Positions 1 to 8,558 are shown, counted from the first letter of the stretch. The stretch: 64,000 nt of DNA from Flavobacteriaceae bacterium PS02293 (GCA_029960045.1 JASCOV010000001.1:789913-853912), one strand, 5' to 3'. Made by a program: numbers and translations. Notes: generated by a model from the letters alone, not told the origin.

Positions 1-1
1 T

Positions 2-409
2 ACGGGTTATTTCTTAAACAAATTTTTGCCAACCAGAGATTTAGTAAGTGAATTACCTGGAGCAGCTGAACTTAATTTCCGTCAAAACTATATTGCAATT
101 AGATTAGCTGATACCTACTTGATGGAAGCGGAAGCTTTAGGAGGAAGTGGGGCCAGAGCTCAGGCATTATTAGATGCGGTAAGATCCAGAGTTGGATTGG
201 CATCGGTTCCTGTTTCTTTACAAGCTATAAAGGATGAGAGAAGAAAAGAATTGGCAGGGGAGGGACATCGTTGGTTTGACCTTGTAAGATGGGGAGATGC
301 TCCTGCAAAATTAGGATCAAAAGGATTTGTAGCAGGTAAAAACGAAATTTTGCCAATTCCTTTTAATGAATTACCAAATACAATCATGAATCAAAATCCT
401 CACTATTAA
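2..409 (+). CDS. SusD/RagB-family glycan-binding lipoprotein, C-terminal part (5'-truncated by window edge)
   Basis: This is the last ~135 codons of a SusD-like outer-membrane lipoprotein. The open frame runs in from the left edge, so the TTG at 26 is not a real start. Visible hallmarks of the SusD C-terminus are the phrase RLADTYLMEAEAL, an AQALLDAVRSRVGL helix, and the ending RRKELAGEGHRWFDLVRWG before a short LPIP..E tail. SusD proteins bind oligosaccharide at the cell surface as the lid of a SusC TonB-dependent transporter, which should lie just upstream, outside the window. The next gene starts 11 nt downstream, so the two are probably co-transcribed. The family call is confident; the glycan specificity is inferred from the downstream enzymes. 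Confidence 0.93.
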   Translation, partial: TGYFLNKFLPTRDLVSELPGAAELNFRQNYIAIRLADTYLMEAEALGGSGARAQALLDAVRSRVGLASVPVSLQAIKDERRKELAGEGHRWFDLVRWGDAPAKLGSKGFVAGKNEILPIPFNELPNTIMNQNPHY

Positions 410-420
410 TTTTCTATATT

Positions 421-1302
421 ATGAAAAAATATTTAAAACTTACTGTCTGTTTGAGTTTATCTGTTTTGGCTTTCTCTTGTATGCCGGATACAATAGATGG
501 AGACGGAAATGGATTGACACCAACCAATTCTGATGCTTCTTTTACAGTAACAAAAACGTCTGAAAATCATTATAGGCTGACGTCGTCCAACAACAACTTT
601 CTTTCTTCCAATTGGGATCTAGGAGATGGTGGAGGCTTCGGAAGAGGAGCAAATGTGTATGATATTTTTCTTCCAGATGAAGGGACTTACAATATTCAGC
701 ACCAAATCGTTGGTCAGGGAGGAATTGTGGGAGGAACAGCCAGTCAAACTGTAAACGTTGACAAATCTGATCCGGCTGCAGGTAATATGATCCAAGGCGG
801 AAAGTTTTTGGATGCTGCAGATGTTGCAAAATGGACATTGACGTTTCCTAATCCAAATGGAAACGATGGTTATGCACTTTGGACTTGGGGAACAGGCGAG
901 GCTACTTTTAAAGCTACAAAATGGAACAGAAATGTAATGTATCAAGCAATCCAAGTTGTAAAAGGAAGAAAGTATCAGGCTGATGCTATTGTGAGTTCAA
1001 AAGGAGTTTCTGATTCCTGGTTCGAAATTTATGTTGGATATACAAAACCAATCGCCAATATGGATTATACTGGTGATGGTAATGATACCACTTGGCTCAG
1101 AGGAATCAACACTTGGGCTGGTAGCGGAACAACTGCTTTTGATGGTAAAATATCCAACAAAGGTTCTGTAAATGCCAATAATCCGAACGGTACTTTTACA
1201 GCTACGCAGGATGGTACAGTTTATTTTGCCATTAGATCCGGTGGTAATGACATGAAAGAAGGAATTTCTATAAAGAATATAGAATTCCGCGGAATTAACT
1301 AA
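421..1302 (+). CDS. PKD-like surface glycan-binding lipoprotein of the beta-glucan locus
   Basis: This is a predicted exported lipoprotein of 293 aa. It has a hydrophobic signal ending in SVLAFSC (lipobox Cys about residue 20) followed by an acidic, Gly/Asn-rich tether. Residues ~40-115 look like a PKD/Ig fold (SNWDLGDGGGF, GTYNIQHQIVG). Residues ~125-293 look like a jelly-roll carbohydrate-binding module (ALWTWGTGEATFK, KGRKYQADAIVSS, ISIKNIEFRG). Its place right after susD and before GH30/GH16 enzymes is that of the accessory surface glycan-binding proteins in laminarin-type loci. Nothing catalytic is visible. A hairpin terminator follows it, so it may end the susC-susD transcript. Binding of beta-1,3/1,6-glucan is inferred from context only. 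Confidence 0.75.
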   Translation: MKKYLKLTVCLSLSVLAFSCMPDTIDGDGNGLTPTNSDASFTVTKTSENHYRLTSSNNNFLSSNWDLGDGGGFGRGANVYDIFLPDEGTYNIQHQIVGQGGIVGGTASQTVNVDKSDPAAGNMIQGGKFLDAADVAKWTLTFPNPNGNDGYALWTWGTGEATFKATKWNRNVMYQAIQVVKGRKYQADAIVSSKGVSDSWFEIYVGYTKPIANMDYTGDGNDTTWLRGINTWAGSGTTAFDGKISNKGSVNANNPNGTFTATQDGTVYFAIRSGGNDMKEGISIKNIEFRGIN

Positions 1303-1327
1303 TTTTTTCTTATCATATTTTCTTAGG

Positions 1328-1360
1328 TGAAAGAGGTTCTCAACAACCTCTTTCATTTTT
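1328..1360 (+). terminator. Rho-independent terminator inside the glucan locus
   Basis: Perfect 11-bp stem (1328-1338 with 1345-1355), 6-nt loop CTCAAC, then TTTTT. It separates the SusD/binding-protein unit from the hydrolase genes, and may attenuate readthrough rather than fully stop it. Confidence 0.8.
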
Positions 1361-1473
1361 ATTAATATTAACAATAGTATCATCAAAATTTATCAAACAG
1401 GAAAAGCTGTAATGGAACTCTAATTTCAATACAATTTTTCTCAATCTGAAAATTATTGATGATCATAAATTTT

Positions 1474-2946
1474 ATGAAAATGTTTAAAAAAACGACAGCA
1501 TTCCCAAACAAAATGTTTTTTTTCGGATTAACAATTTTCTCGCTTCTGTTCTGTCAAAGCAGTACAGTTGATGAGCAACCTTCAACCAATCCACCAACGG
1601 ATGGAGGGAATAATGGTAATTACGCATCAGCAAGTTTTTGGATCACCAAAGCAGATGAATCGGCAAAACTTCAAAAACAGAATGATATTTTTTTCAATAG
1701 CGCTGCTAATAATTATCAGACTTTAGATATAGATGCCTCACAGAAATATCAGACAATTGATGGTTTTGGTTATACTTTGACTGGCGGAAGTGTTCAGGTC
1801 ATCAACCAATTATCTGCAACAAAAAAAGAAGAATTGTTACAAGATCTTTTTTCGGATAAAGACAATTCTATCGCAGTCAATTATATCAGATTAAGTATTG
1901 GAGCATCGGATCTGAACAGTACTGTTTTTTCTTATGACGATATGCCTGCAGGACAAACGGATTTGTCTCTAGCTAATTTTTCTTTAGCAAAAGATCAGGC
2001 TTTGATAGATATGTTGAAAAAGATTTTGACTATCAATCCGAATATCAAAATTATGGCAGCACCTTGGTCTCCACCAGTTTGGATGAAAGACAATGGAAGC
2101 TCTATCGGTGGCAGCCTTCAACCTCAATATTATAATGTTTATGCACAATATTTTGTGAAATATATTCAGGGAATGAAAGCGCAGGGAATTACTATTGATG
2201 CGATTACGCCACAAAACGAACCTTTGCATCCGGGAAATAATCCAAGTTTATTGATGACTGCTTCGCAACAGGCAACTTTTATCAAAAATAGTCTTGGTCC
2301 AGCTTTTAAGGTGGCAAATATTGCAACAAAAATTGTCCTTTACGATCACAATTGCGACAAACCGGAATATCCGATGGAGATCTTGGCAGATGCTGAAGCA
2401 GCGAAGTATGTTGATGGTTCAGCTTTCCACCTTTATGCGGGTAATATTTCTGTTTTAAGTAATGTTCATTTGGCTTATCCTACCAAGAATCTTTATTTTA
2501 CAGAACAGTGGACAGGTTCTACATCGTCTTTTTCTGATGACTTGATGTGGCATTCCAAAAATGTAATCATCGGTTCCATGAGAAACTGGAGCAAAATAGC
2601 TTTGGAATGGAATCTTGCTAATGATCCAGGATTCAATCCACATACAGATGGCGGTTGTACGCAGTGTAAAGGTGCAGTAACCGTTAATACGAGCGAAACT
2701 TTCACAAAGAATGTAGCTTATTATATCGTTGCGCACGCCTCGAAATTTGTTCCTCAGAATTCTCAGAGAATTGCATCCACACAACCAGGAAATTTAAGTT
2801 CAGTTGCTTTTACAAGACCTGATGGTAAAACAGCTTTGATTGTTCTGAATGAAGGAAACGCAACAGAGAATTTCAATATCAAAATGAATGGAAAATCTGC
2901 TGCAACATCTTTACCAGCAAGAGCTGTAGCCACATTTGTTTTTTAA
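1474..2946 (+). CDS. Glycoside hydrolase family 30 lipoprotein (probable endo-beta-1,6-glucanase)
   Basis: This is a GH30 (beta/alpha)8 glucanase, 491 aa from the chosen ATG. Numbering from that start, the acid/base Glu is in TPQNEP (E249) and the nucleophile Glu in LYFTEQW (E344). IDGFGYTLTGG near residue 96 and APWSPPVWMK near 196 are typical GH30 core segments. The N-terminus MKMFKK...SLLFC is a lipoprotein signal (Cys ~27) with a Pro/Thr/Gly-rich linker, suggesting surface anchoring. ATG codons at 1459 and 1480 and a TTG at 1456 are alternatives; 1474 or 1480 best fits a normal signal peptide length. It lies with a GH16 enzyme and a second GH30. GH30 enzymes in such loci cut beta-1,6 linkages of laminarin-like or fungal glucan; the exact specificity is inferred. 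Confidence 0.9.
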   Translation: MKMFKKTTAFPNKMFFFGLTIFSLLFCQSSTVDEQPSTNPPTDGGNNGNYASASFWITKADESAKLQKQNDIFFNSAANNYQTLDIDASQKYQTIDGFGYTLTGGSVQVINQLSATKKEELLQDLFSDKDNSIAVNYIRLSIGASDLNSTVFSYDDMPAGQTDLSLANFSLAKDQALIDMLKKILTINPNIKIMAAPWSPPVWMKDNGSSIGGSLQPQYYNVYAQYFVKYIQGMKAQGITIDAITPQNEPLHPGNNPSLLMTASQQATFIKNSLGPAFKVANIATKIVLYDHNCDKPEYPMEILADAEAAKYVDGSAFHLYAGNISVLSNVHLAYPTKNLYFTEQWTGSTSSFSDDLMWHSKNVIIGSMRNWSKIALEWNLANDPGFNPHTDGGCTQCKGAVTVNTSETFTKNVAYYIVAHASKFVPQNSQRIASTQPGNLSSVAFTRPDGKTALIVLNEGNATENFNIKMNGKSAATSLPARAVATFVF

Positions 2947-2979
2947 TACTTGATTTAAATTAACTCTTAAACTTAGTTT

Positions 2980-3780
2980 ATGAAGCTAGACAAAATCAAA
3001 ATATTATCTGCTTTTTCATTGATTTCATTAATGAGTATTTCTTGTATTAATCAAAAAAATACGGATAAAGGAAAGCTCGTTTTTCAGGATGAATTCAATA
3101 ATAAAGGTTTACCGGATTCATCAAAATGGGAATTTGAAGTTGGTGGGGATGGTTTCGGAAATAATGAACTTCAGTTTTACACGAAAGACAGAACCGAAAA
3201 TGCAAGAGTAGAAGATGGGAATCTCATCATCGAAGCAAAGAAAGAAAAATGGGAGAAAAATAATTACACATCAGCAAAACTGATTACCAAGAATACTTTT
3301 CCCTTTCAATACGGAACTGTTGAGGTCCGAGCAAAATTACCAAAAGGAAAAGGAACGTGGCCTGCCATCTGGATGCTAAGTCAAAATCTGAAAGAATGGC
3401 CGGACGATGGCGAAATAGACATTATGGAACATGTCGGCTACAACGAAGGTTTTGTACACGGATCGGTTCACACCAAAAAGTACAATCATATCATCAATAC
3501 TCAGAAAACCGATACAATCATTATTAAAGATGCGACTGAAAATTTCCACATCTACAGAGCAGATTGGACACCAGAGAAAATCGAAATGTTTGTAGATGAT
3601 AAAAAATATTTCACTTACATCAAAACTGAAAAAGAATATGAAGCTTGGCCATTTGATCAGCCTTTTTATCTAATTCTAAATCAAGCAGTAGGAGGGAACT
3701 GGGGCGGAAAAGAAGGTGTGGATGAAAAAATATATCCACAAAAATTTCTGATAGATTATGTCAGAATTTATAAGAAATAA
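2980..3780 (+). CDS. Glycoside hydrolase family 16 endo-beta-1,3-glucanase (laminarinase), lipoprotein
   Basis: This GH16 beta-jelly-roll enzyme has 266 aa. The active-site strand is GEIDIMEHVG: E145 nucleophile, D147, E150 acid/base. The preceding PAIWMLSQ and following VHGSVHTKKYN segments are typical of laminarinase-type GH16. The signal sequence ends at a lipobox Cys (C22, LMSISC), so the enzyme is probably membrane-anchored. It has no extra CBM; the length is that of a bare catalytic domain. It sits 33 nt after the first GH30 gene and 45 nt before the second, consistent with one transcript that attacks the beta-1,3 backbone while the GH30 enzymes remove beta-1,6-linked or terminal glucose. 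Confidence 0.93.
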   Translation: MKLDKIKILSAFSLISLMSISCINQKNTDKGKLVFQDEFNNKGLPDSSKWEFEVGGDGFGNNELQFYTKDRTENARVEDGNLIIEAKKEKWEKNNYTSAKLITKNTFPFQYGTVEVRAKLPKGKGTWPAIWMLSQNLKEWPDDGEIDIMEHVGYNEGFVHGSVHTKKYNHIINTQKTDTIIIKDATENFHIYRADWTPEKIEMFVDDKKYFTYIKTEKEYEAWPFDQPFYLILNQAVGGNWGGKEGVDEKIYPQKFLIDYVRIYKK

Positions 3781-3825
3781 CTAATAAATCGATATCAATT
3801 TGTTGATGTCAAATTTTAAATAAAA

Positions 3826-5265
3826 ATGAAAAAGACAATTGTTTTATTTGCTGCTTTATCACTTTCAGCAAATATGAATGCGCAGAATTACTGGAAAAAA
3901 GGAATGAAGCAAGGGAAAGTGATCATTACTTCACAAAAAAATAACGAAAAATTTGCTCAAAAAGCGAATGCAGTTTTTACAGATTTTCCTCAACCAAAAG
4001 AGACAGACGTCTGTGTTTTTGTAGATCCGGATTTTAAATATCAAAAACTGATCGGCATTGGTGGTGCAATCACAGATGCTTCTGCTGAGGTTTTTGCTAA
4101 AATTCCTAAAGAAAAACAGAAAGAATTTATCGAGGCTTATTACGGAAAATCGGGGATAGGGTATAATGTTGTAAGGACAAATATGAACTCCTGTGATTTC
4201 TCAAGCGATTCTTATACTTATGTAAAAGACAACGATGAATCTCTAAATTCTTTTGATGTAAAGCACGATGAACAGCACAAAATTCCATTAATTAAATTAG
4301 CTCAGAAAGCAATTGACCCGAAAGATTTCAGATTCTATTTCAGTCCGTGGAGTCCGCCGGCTTGGATGAAAACCAATAATAATATGCTGAAAGGCGGAAA
4401 ATTATTAGACAAATACTATCAGGTTTGGGCAAATTATTATGTTAAATTCATTCAGGAATATGAAAAACGAAATATTCCGGTTTGGGGTCTTACAATTCAA
4501 AATGAGCCAATGGCTGTTCAGACTTGGGAATCTTGTCTTTACACAGCGGATGAAGAAGCTAAATTCCTTAAAGAAAATCTCGGTCCAACATTATGGAAAA
4601 ATAATTATAAAGACAAAAAAGTAATTATCTGGGATCATAACAGAGATTTGATGTATCAACGTGCTACGACGACTTTGCAAGATCCGGAAACATCCATGTA
4701 TGCGTCTGGAATTGGTTACCATTGGTACGAAACATGGAATAACAAATCTCAACTCTTTGATAATCTGGCAGAAACACATAGAGCTTTTCCAGACAAATTC
4801 CTGATTTTTACAGAAGGTTGTAAAGAACAGTTTGATTTTTCTAAAATTTATGATGTAAGTCTTGGAGAATTATACGGCCGAAATATGATCAACGATTTCA
4901 ATAAAGGAACTTCTGCGTGGACAGATTGGAATATTCTTTTGGACGAAAAAGGCGGACCAAATCACGTGGGGAATTTTTGTTTTGCACCAATCATTTATGA
5001 CACGAAAACAAAAGAACTACATTACACTTATGAATATTATTACATCGGTCACATTTCCAAATATGTAAAACCTAATGCACAACGCGTCGGCACATCGACT
5101 AACAAAGATTTTTTGCTATCAACAAGTTTTCTAAACGAGAGTGGGGAACTGGTAGTGGTTGTGATGAATGAGGGAAATGCGGATACAGATTTCAATCTTT
5201 GGATTGAAGGAAAATCTTCAAAACTCTCTGCGCCAGCACATTCTATTCAGACTATAATTTTATAG
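3826..5265 (+). CDS. Glycoside hydrolase family 30 beta-glucosidase/glucanase, periplasmic
   Basis: This second GH30 enzyme of the locus has 479 aa and a Sec signal peptide with no lipobox Cys (LSLSANMNAQ, cleavage after ~20), so it is likely periplasmic. The acid/base is E227 in LTIQNEP and the nucleophile E330 in FLIFTEGCKEQF. LIGIGGAITDASAEVF and SPWSPPAWMKTNNNM are characteristic of the glucosylceramidase-like GH30_1 branch, so exo-acting beta-glucosidase on imported oligosaccharides is the likeliest role. It is the last gene of the cluster and is followed by a strong terminator. The two GH30 proteins are divergent, consistent with a surface/periplasm division of labour. Confidence 0.9.
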   Translation: MKKTIVLFAALSLSANMNAQNYWKKGMKQGKVIITSQKNNEKFAQKANAVFTDFPQPKETDVCVFVDPDFKYQKLIGIGGAITDASAEVFAKIPKEKQKEFIEAYYGKSGIGYNVVRTNMNSCDFSSDSYTYVKDNDESLNSFDVKHDEQHKIPLIKLAQKAIDPKDFRFYFSPWSPPAWMKTNNNMLKGGKLLDKYYQVWANYYVKFIQEYEKRNIPVWGLTIQNEPMAVQTWESCLYTADEEAKFLKENLGPTLWKNNYKDKKVIIWDHNRDLMYQRATTTLQDPETSMYASGIGYHWYETWNNKSQLFDNLAETHRAFPDKFLIFTEGCKEQFDFSKIYDVSLGELYGRNMINDFNKGTSAWTDWNILLDEKGGPNHVGNFCFAPIIYDTKTKELHYTYEYYYIGHISKYVKPNAQRVGTSTNKDFLLSTSFLNESGELVVVVMNEGNADTDFNLWIEGKSSKLSAPAHSIQTIIL

Positions 5266-5285
5266 TTATATATTATTTTCAAAGG

Positions 5286-5320
5286 AACAGCAGCTAAATT
5301 TTTAGCTGCTGTTTTATTTT
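5286..5320 (+). terminator. Terminator of the beta-glucan locus
   Basis: Perfect 13-bp inverted repeat (5286-5298 with 5301-5313) around AGCAGCTAAA, followed by a T-rich tract. It closes the hydrolase transcript. Confidence 0.88.
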
Positions 5321-5340
5321 ATGATTTTGAGATTTGAAGC

Positions 5341-5859
5341 TTATTTTAATTTTCCTGCAATCATTTTACAATCTGCCGGAGTTAATCTTTGTCCTTTGGA
5401 ATAGTTGATTGCTTTTGCAGAAGAATAAACCAATTTTGATGCACTAGGATCAGAATATTCGCCAATGCCTTCCAGCAAAACGCCGCTGTCCTGTAGAAAA
5501 TAAATTTCTCTTTCACTTATAGAGCCTTCAGAAGCAAACTTATAATTGACTTTCAAAGTGTCGCCAGAGATTTTTCCTGTAATATCGCCTGAATTAGAAT
5601 CTTTCTCAAAGTTTTTATATTTCAGTTTACCGGAAACATTTCCGTTTGTAATCTTATAAGACAGAAACATAGAATCTTTTGCCAATACATTCATATAGCA
5701 AAATTCAACATTTTCTTTTTCTGAAATTTGATTAGGATCTTCGGAAACGGCTAATGTGTCAGGTTTTCTGTTTTCAACATTCATTTGTTTGCCATCATTT
5801 TTTTCACACGAACAGATCATCAGTAAAGTTCCGGATAGAATTAAAAAAGTCTTTTTCAT
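5341..5859 (-). CDS. Hypothetical lipoprotein
   Basis: Predicted lipoprotein of 172 aa: MKKTFLILSGTLLMICSC followed by a polar Asp/Asn-rich stretch. The remainder reads as an antiparallel beta protein (YKITNGNVSGKLKYKNF, DTLKVNYKFASEGSISERE, YFLQDSGVLLEG) ending in CKMIAGKLK. I recognise no characterised family and no catalytic motif; similar small lipoproteins are common in Chryseobacterium. It is convergent with the GH30 gene and separated from it by a bidirectional-looking hairpin. No operon partner: the next minus-strand gene lies ~190 nt upstream. The call rests on signal, length and codon use. Confidence 0.7.
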   Translation of the reverse strand: MKKTFLILSGTLLMICSCEKNDGKQMNVENRKPDTLAVSEDPNQISEKENVEFCYMNVLAKDSMFLSYKITNGNVSGKLKYKNFEKDSNSGDITGKISGDTLKVNYKFASEGSISEREIYFLQDSGVLLEGIGEYSDPSASKLVYSSAKAINYSKGQRLTPADCKMIAGKLK

Positions 5860-6051
5860 AATTATTTAGATTGATATAAAGTTAGCTTAGAAAATATTGT
5901 ACCAGACTGATTTATAATAGAATATGACAAATGTAAACAGCTTTATTTATAATTTCTAAAAAGTCCTATAATTTATATTATGTTAAATAGAGTATGTAAC
6001 GAAAAATGAATCAGTACTTTAAAAATTCATAAAAATGACAAAAGAAATAAT

Positions 6052-7179
6052 TTACTCAATACTGAAATCCACCAAAGAATCAAGTTTAGGAAACTTCTTT
6101 ATAGAAACGAATTTTTTATCTGTACAATCAATTTCTTTCCAACCTTTTTTATGGTTTAGATCGCCAACTTCAACAACGTATGGTTGATAAGTCAGATTTT
6201 TATTATCATCAAGAATTTCTCTGTATTGTACAGCAATATCCATAATACATTCAAATTCTGTGTTGAGTTTTACATTTCTATAAATAAGGTCAAAATGCGT
6301 TTCTTTATTCTGAGGAATATCAAAATAAGTTTCATAACTCAAAGTATCGCCTTTAAGGACTGAGATTGCCTTCAAAGCAAAATATAAAGCGTGTGTGTAA
6401 TATTCTCTGGTTTTTTTTCTGTCAAGATCATTTTCATAAAAACCACCTTCAAATAAAATGGCCGGAATTCCGGATTTCATAAAATTGTCGCCGCTGGATG
6501 TTGGATAAAATTCGTCTGTATACTTCGCAATTCTGTTAGGCAAAATATGTTTCATCTGCATATAAATTGCTGCAATTACGGCCATACTTTTTTTCCTGTT
6601 TTCAGTCAGATCTCTTTCAACATTTTCCGAAGGCGACAAAAATGATAAAGTCGCTGGATGAATTCCATCTGTTGTAAAGATTGTTCTTTGATCGTGTAGA
6701 TTTAGCAAATAGCTGTAATTTCCATTTAACACAATAGATTTCAAAACTCTTACTTCATTACTGGAATTTCGGATAAAATCTCTGTTGATATCTATATCAT
6801 AAGCATTTCTTCTTGTCCAGACTTCAGAACCATCAGGATTCAGCATAAAGATAAAATCCAATTGAATTAATCCTAACAGTTTTTCATTTAGTTCAGGGTG
6901 TTTTTCAAATATCGAAAGCAAATCCAACATTGCCAATGTAGCTGTCGATTCATTTCCATGCATCTGCGACCAGGCAGCAACTTTGATATTTCCATTTCCT
7001 AAGGTCAACATATAAATAGGTTTCCCCAAACTCGATTTTCCGATCTCTTTTATGAGATTGCCGTATTTGTCCTGTAAGTAAGAAAATAATTTTTCAGGGG
7101 AAATATAGCGATTAGGGAAATCAGCATTCTGAGAGTAAGGAAAACTATTAGTCATTTTTTCTTTGGTTTGATTTGTCAC
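6052..7179 (-). CDS. M14-family zinc carboxypeptidase
   Basis: The zinc-binding and catalytic residues of an M14 metallocarboxypeptidase are visible: H74 and E77 in SQMHGNEST, H162 in LLNLHDQRT, an NPDGSEVWTRRNAYDIDINRDF substrate-binding segment, and catalytic Glu E244 in AILFEGGFYE. No signal peptide is evident, so it appears cytoplasmic; the N-terminal ~35 residues resemble the usual lead-in (YISPEKLFSYLQDKYG). An internal ATG at 7155 (MTNSFPYS) is an alternative start. The gene stands alone and faces a 725-bp gene-free region. A TTACAwwTGTAA palindrome lies ~30 bp upstream (7211-7222), which could place it under the XRE regulator encoded across the gap. Substrate unknown; M14 proteins of this size act on peptides or amidated amino acids. 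Confidence 0.85.
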   Translation of the reverse strand: MTNQTKEKMTNSFPYSQNADFPNRYISPEKLFSYLQDKYGNLIKEIGKSSLGKPIYMLTLGNGNIKVAAWSQMHGNESTATLAMLDLLSIFEKHPELNEKLLGLIQLDFIFMLNPDGSEVWTRRNAYDIDINRDFIRNSSNEVRVLKSIVLNGNYSYLLNLHDQRTIFTTDGIHPATLSFLSPSENVERDLTENRKKSMAVIAAIYMQMKHILPNRIAKYTDEFYPTSSGDNFMKSGIPAILFEGGFYENDLDRKKTREYYTHALYFALKAISVLKGDTLSYETYFDIPQNKETHFDLIYRNVKLNTEFECIMDIAVQYREILDDNKNLTYQPYVVEVGDLNHKKGWKEIDCTDKKFVSIKKFPKLDSLVDFSIE

Positions 7180-7904
7180 AAAATTAACATTTAATCTGAA
7201 TTAAGCCTTGTTACATTTGTAAAATATTTAAACAATTCCAAATGTCACTTTGTCTGTTGATTTTTTTGTGGAATACATTATTATCATTTTAAATTATTAA
7301 ATAACTATATATCAGTATTTTATATATTTTAATTAAAGTTTTGTTTTACATTTACTTTAATACGATTTTTTGAACATTCATTTCATTTGTTCATCAATAT
7401 GTTAAACATAACTTTAGGACTAAATAATGAGTATTTACAAATGTATAATGTGTAATCTTCGGGTATTTACACTGGACAATATTATCTGTCACATTTTTTC
7501 AGATTGTTTGCCAATGCCCTACTCTATTGAGTTTACGGATGTATAATTTTGATTTCTAATAATTGCAAGCCTTTCATTTTAAATAGATAAGAAAAATAGT
7601 GTTCAATACTAAACCTATTAAATAACCATATATTAGACTCAGAATAACTTTTGACTAAATTGACACATGATACATTATTCCCCAAAGAAAGCTTTTACTA
7701 GAATCATATTCGGGTGAATTAGGTCTGGAAAATTAATTGTGGATTAATATCTACTTATCCACAATTTCTTATCAATTCTTGAAATTTTAAATGGAAGAGA
7801 TTGAATATTAAGGGAATAATAGCTGGTAATGGAATGTTACAAAAGTAAACGACAATAATTACAAATGTAATTAATTTTAATTTTACTTTCATTACATTTG
7901 TAAA
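7180..7904. other. 725-bp AT-rich gene-free region
   Basis: I see no convincing coding frame here. It holds several TTACAwwTGTAA-like palindromes (7211-7222, 7435-7446, and the array at 7837 onward), a perfect inverted repeat built on a DnaA-box sequence (7737-7764), and many short A/T runs. It separates the divergent M14 peptidase and XRE genes and is far longer than a normal divergent promoter region in this window. Confidence 0.6.
7737..7764. promoter_or_regulatory. Inverted pair of DnaA-box-like sequences
   Basis: TTGTGGAT (7737-7744) and ATCCACAA (7757-7764) are perfect 8-bp inverted arms. The right arm gives an exact DnaA box TTATCCACA (7755-7763); the left gives TAATCCACA in reverse, one mismatch. 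DnaA binding is inferred. Confidence 0.4.
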
Positions 7905-7935
7905 ATGGAATTTAACGATAGAATTACAAAAGTAA
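7837..7935. promoter_or_regulatory. Array of four palindromic operator-like sites over the XRE gene start
   Basis: TTACAAAAGTAA (7837-7848), TTACAAATGTAA (7859-7870), TTACATTTGTAA (7892-7903) and TTACAAAAGTAA (7924-7935) are spaced 22, 33 and 32 bp, close to two and three helical turns. The third contains the -7 box TACATTTG and ends next to the ATG; the fourth is inside the coding sequence. The layout is typical of autorepression by the XRE protein. Confidence 0.65.
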
Positions 7936-8420
7936 TCGAGTATTCAGAACTTACGCCGGCAGAATTTGCTGAAGAAATTGGTGTACAACGTTCAAGCATT
8001 TCTCATATTATTTCCGGACGTAACAAACCTTCACTTGACTTTATCACCAAAATAAAATCTACTTTCCCAAAATTCGAATGGGATTGGTTAATCACTGGCG
8101 AAGGCGAAATGCTAATCTTGGATAAAGTTCCTGAACCTATTGAAGAAAAACCTGAACTCGTTGAAAAGAAAAAAACATCATTACCAGATTTGTTCTCCTT
8201 AATCAATGATGAAAATTTTGGGCTGACAGAAAGTGAAGATAAAGTAGAAAAACCAAAACCGCGAGAATCAAATATTTCCTATCAAATACCTGAAAAAAAT
8301 ATTTTATCCGATTCTCAGCCATTAGAAAAAATGGTTCAAAAATCAGATTCAAAAAATAAAAATGTCAAAAGAATCGTATTTTTTTATGAAGACGGCACTT
8401 TTGAAACTTATGAAAATTAA
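7905..8420 (+). CDS. XRE-family HTH transcriptional regulator
   Basis: Residues ~4-66 form a Cro/CI-type helix-turn-helix (ITKVIEYSELTPAEFAEEIG, then QRSSISHIISGRNKPSLDFI) ending in DWLITGEGEM, the usual end of this regulator type. A charged, low-complexity linker (~70-150) leads to a short conserved C-terminal tail, RIVFFYEDGTFETYEN. There is no peptidase or ligand domain, so it is probably a small dimeric repressor. The -7 box lies so close to the ATG that the transcript may be leaderless. Four matching palindromes overlap its promoter and first codons, pointing to autoregulation. Another copy sits by the M14 peptidase promoter. A tRNA gene follows 21 nt after the stop. Confidence 0.85.
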   Translation: MEFNDRITKVIEYSELTPAEFAEEIGVQRSSISHIISGRNKPSLDFITKIKSTFPKFEWDWLITGEGEMLILDKVPEPIEEKPELVEKKKTSLPDLFSLINDENFGLTESEDKVEKPKPRESNISYQIPEKNILSDSQPLEKMVQKSDSKNKNVKRIVFFYEDGTFETYEN

Positions 8421-8441
8421 TTATTTTTATATTCTATATTT

Positions 8442-8513
8442 GACCTTATAGTTCAACGGATAGAATAGAAGTTTCCTAAACTTTAGATCCAAGTTCGATT
8501 CTTGGTAAGGTCA
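8442..8513 (+). tRNA. tRNA-Arg (anticodon CCT)
   Basis: Cloverleaf by eye: 7-bp acceptor GACCTTA/TAAGGTC (8442-8448 with 8506-8512), discriminator A, anticodon stem GAAGT/ACTTT with loop TTCCTAA (anticodon CCT), and T arm CCAAG-TTCGATT-CTTGG. The 3' CCA is not encoded. It reads AGG codons. Confidence 0.92.
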
Positions 8514-8537
8514 CTCATATTCAAAATTTATAAATCT

Positions 8538-8545
8538 TATCTTTG
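8538..8545 (+). promoter_or_regulatory. -7 promoter box TATCTTTG before the radical SAM gene
   Basis: TATCTTTG matches the Bacteroidota TAnnTTTG -7 element. It lies between the tRNA and the TTG at 8559 and argues against any earlier start. Confidence 0.5.
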
Positions 8546-8558
8546 CAAAAAATTTCTT

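Noticed and set aside
7180..7904. Chromosomal replication origin
   Set aside because: Only one exact and one near DnaA box and no dnaA or similar gene nearby. Kept as a low-interest observation only.
8435..8442. TATATTTG immediately before tRNA-Arg(CCT) as its -7 promoter
   Set aside because: Its last base is the first base of the tRNA, which would place the transcription start inside the tRNA. Readthrough from the XRE gene is more likely.
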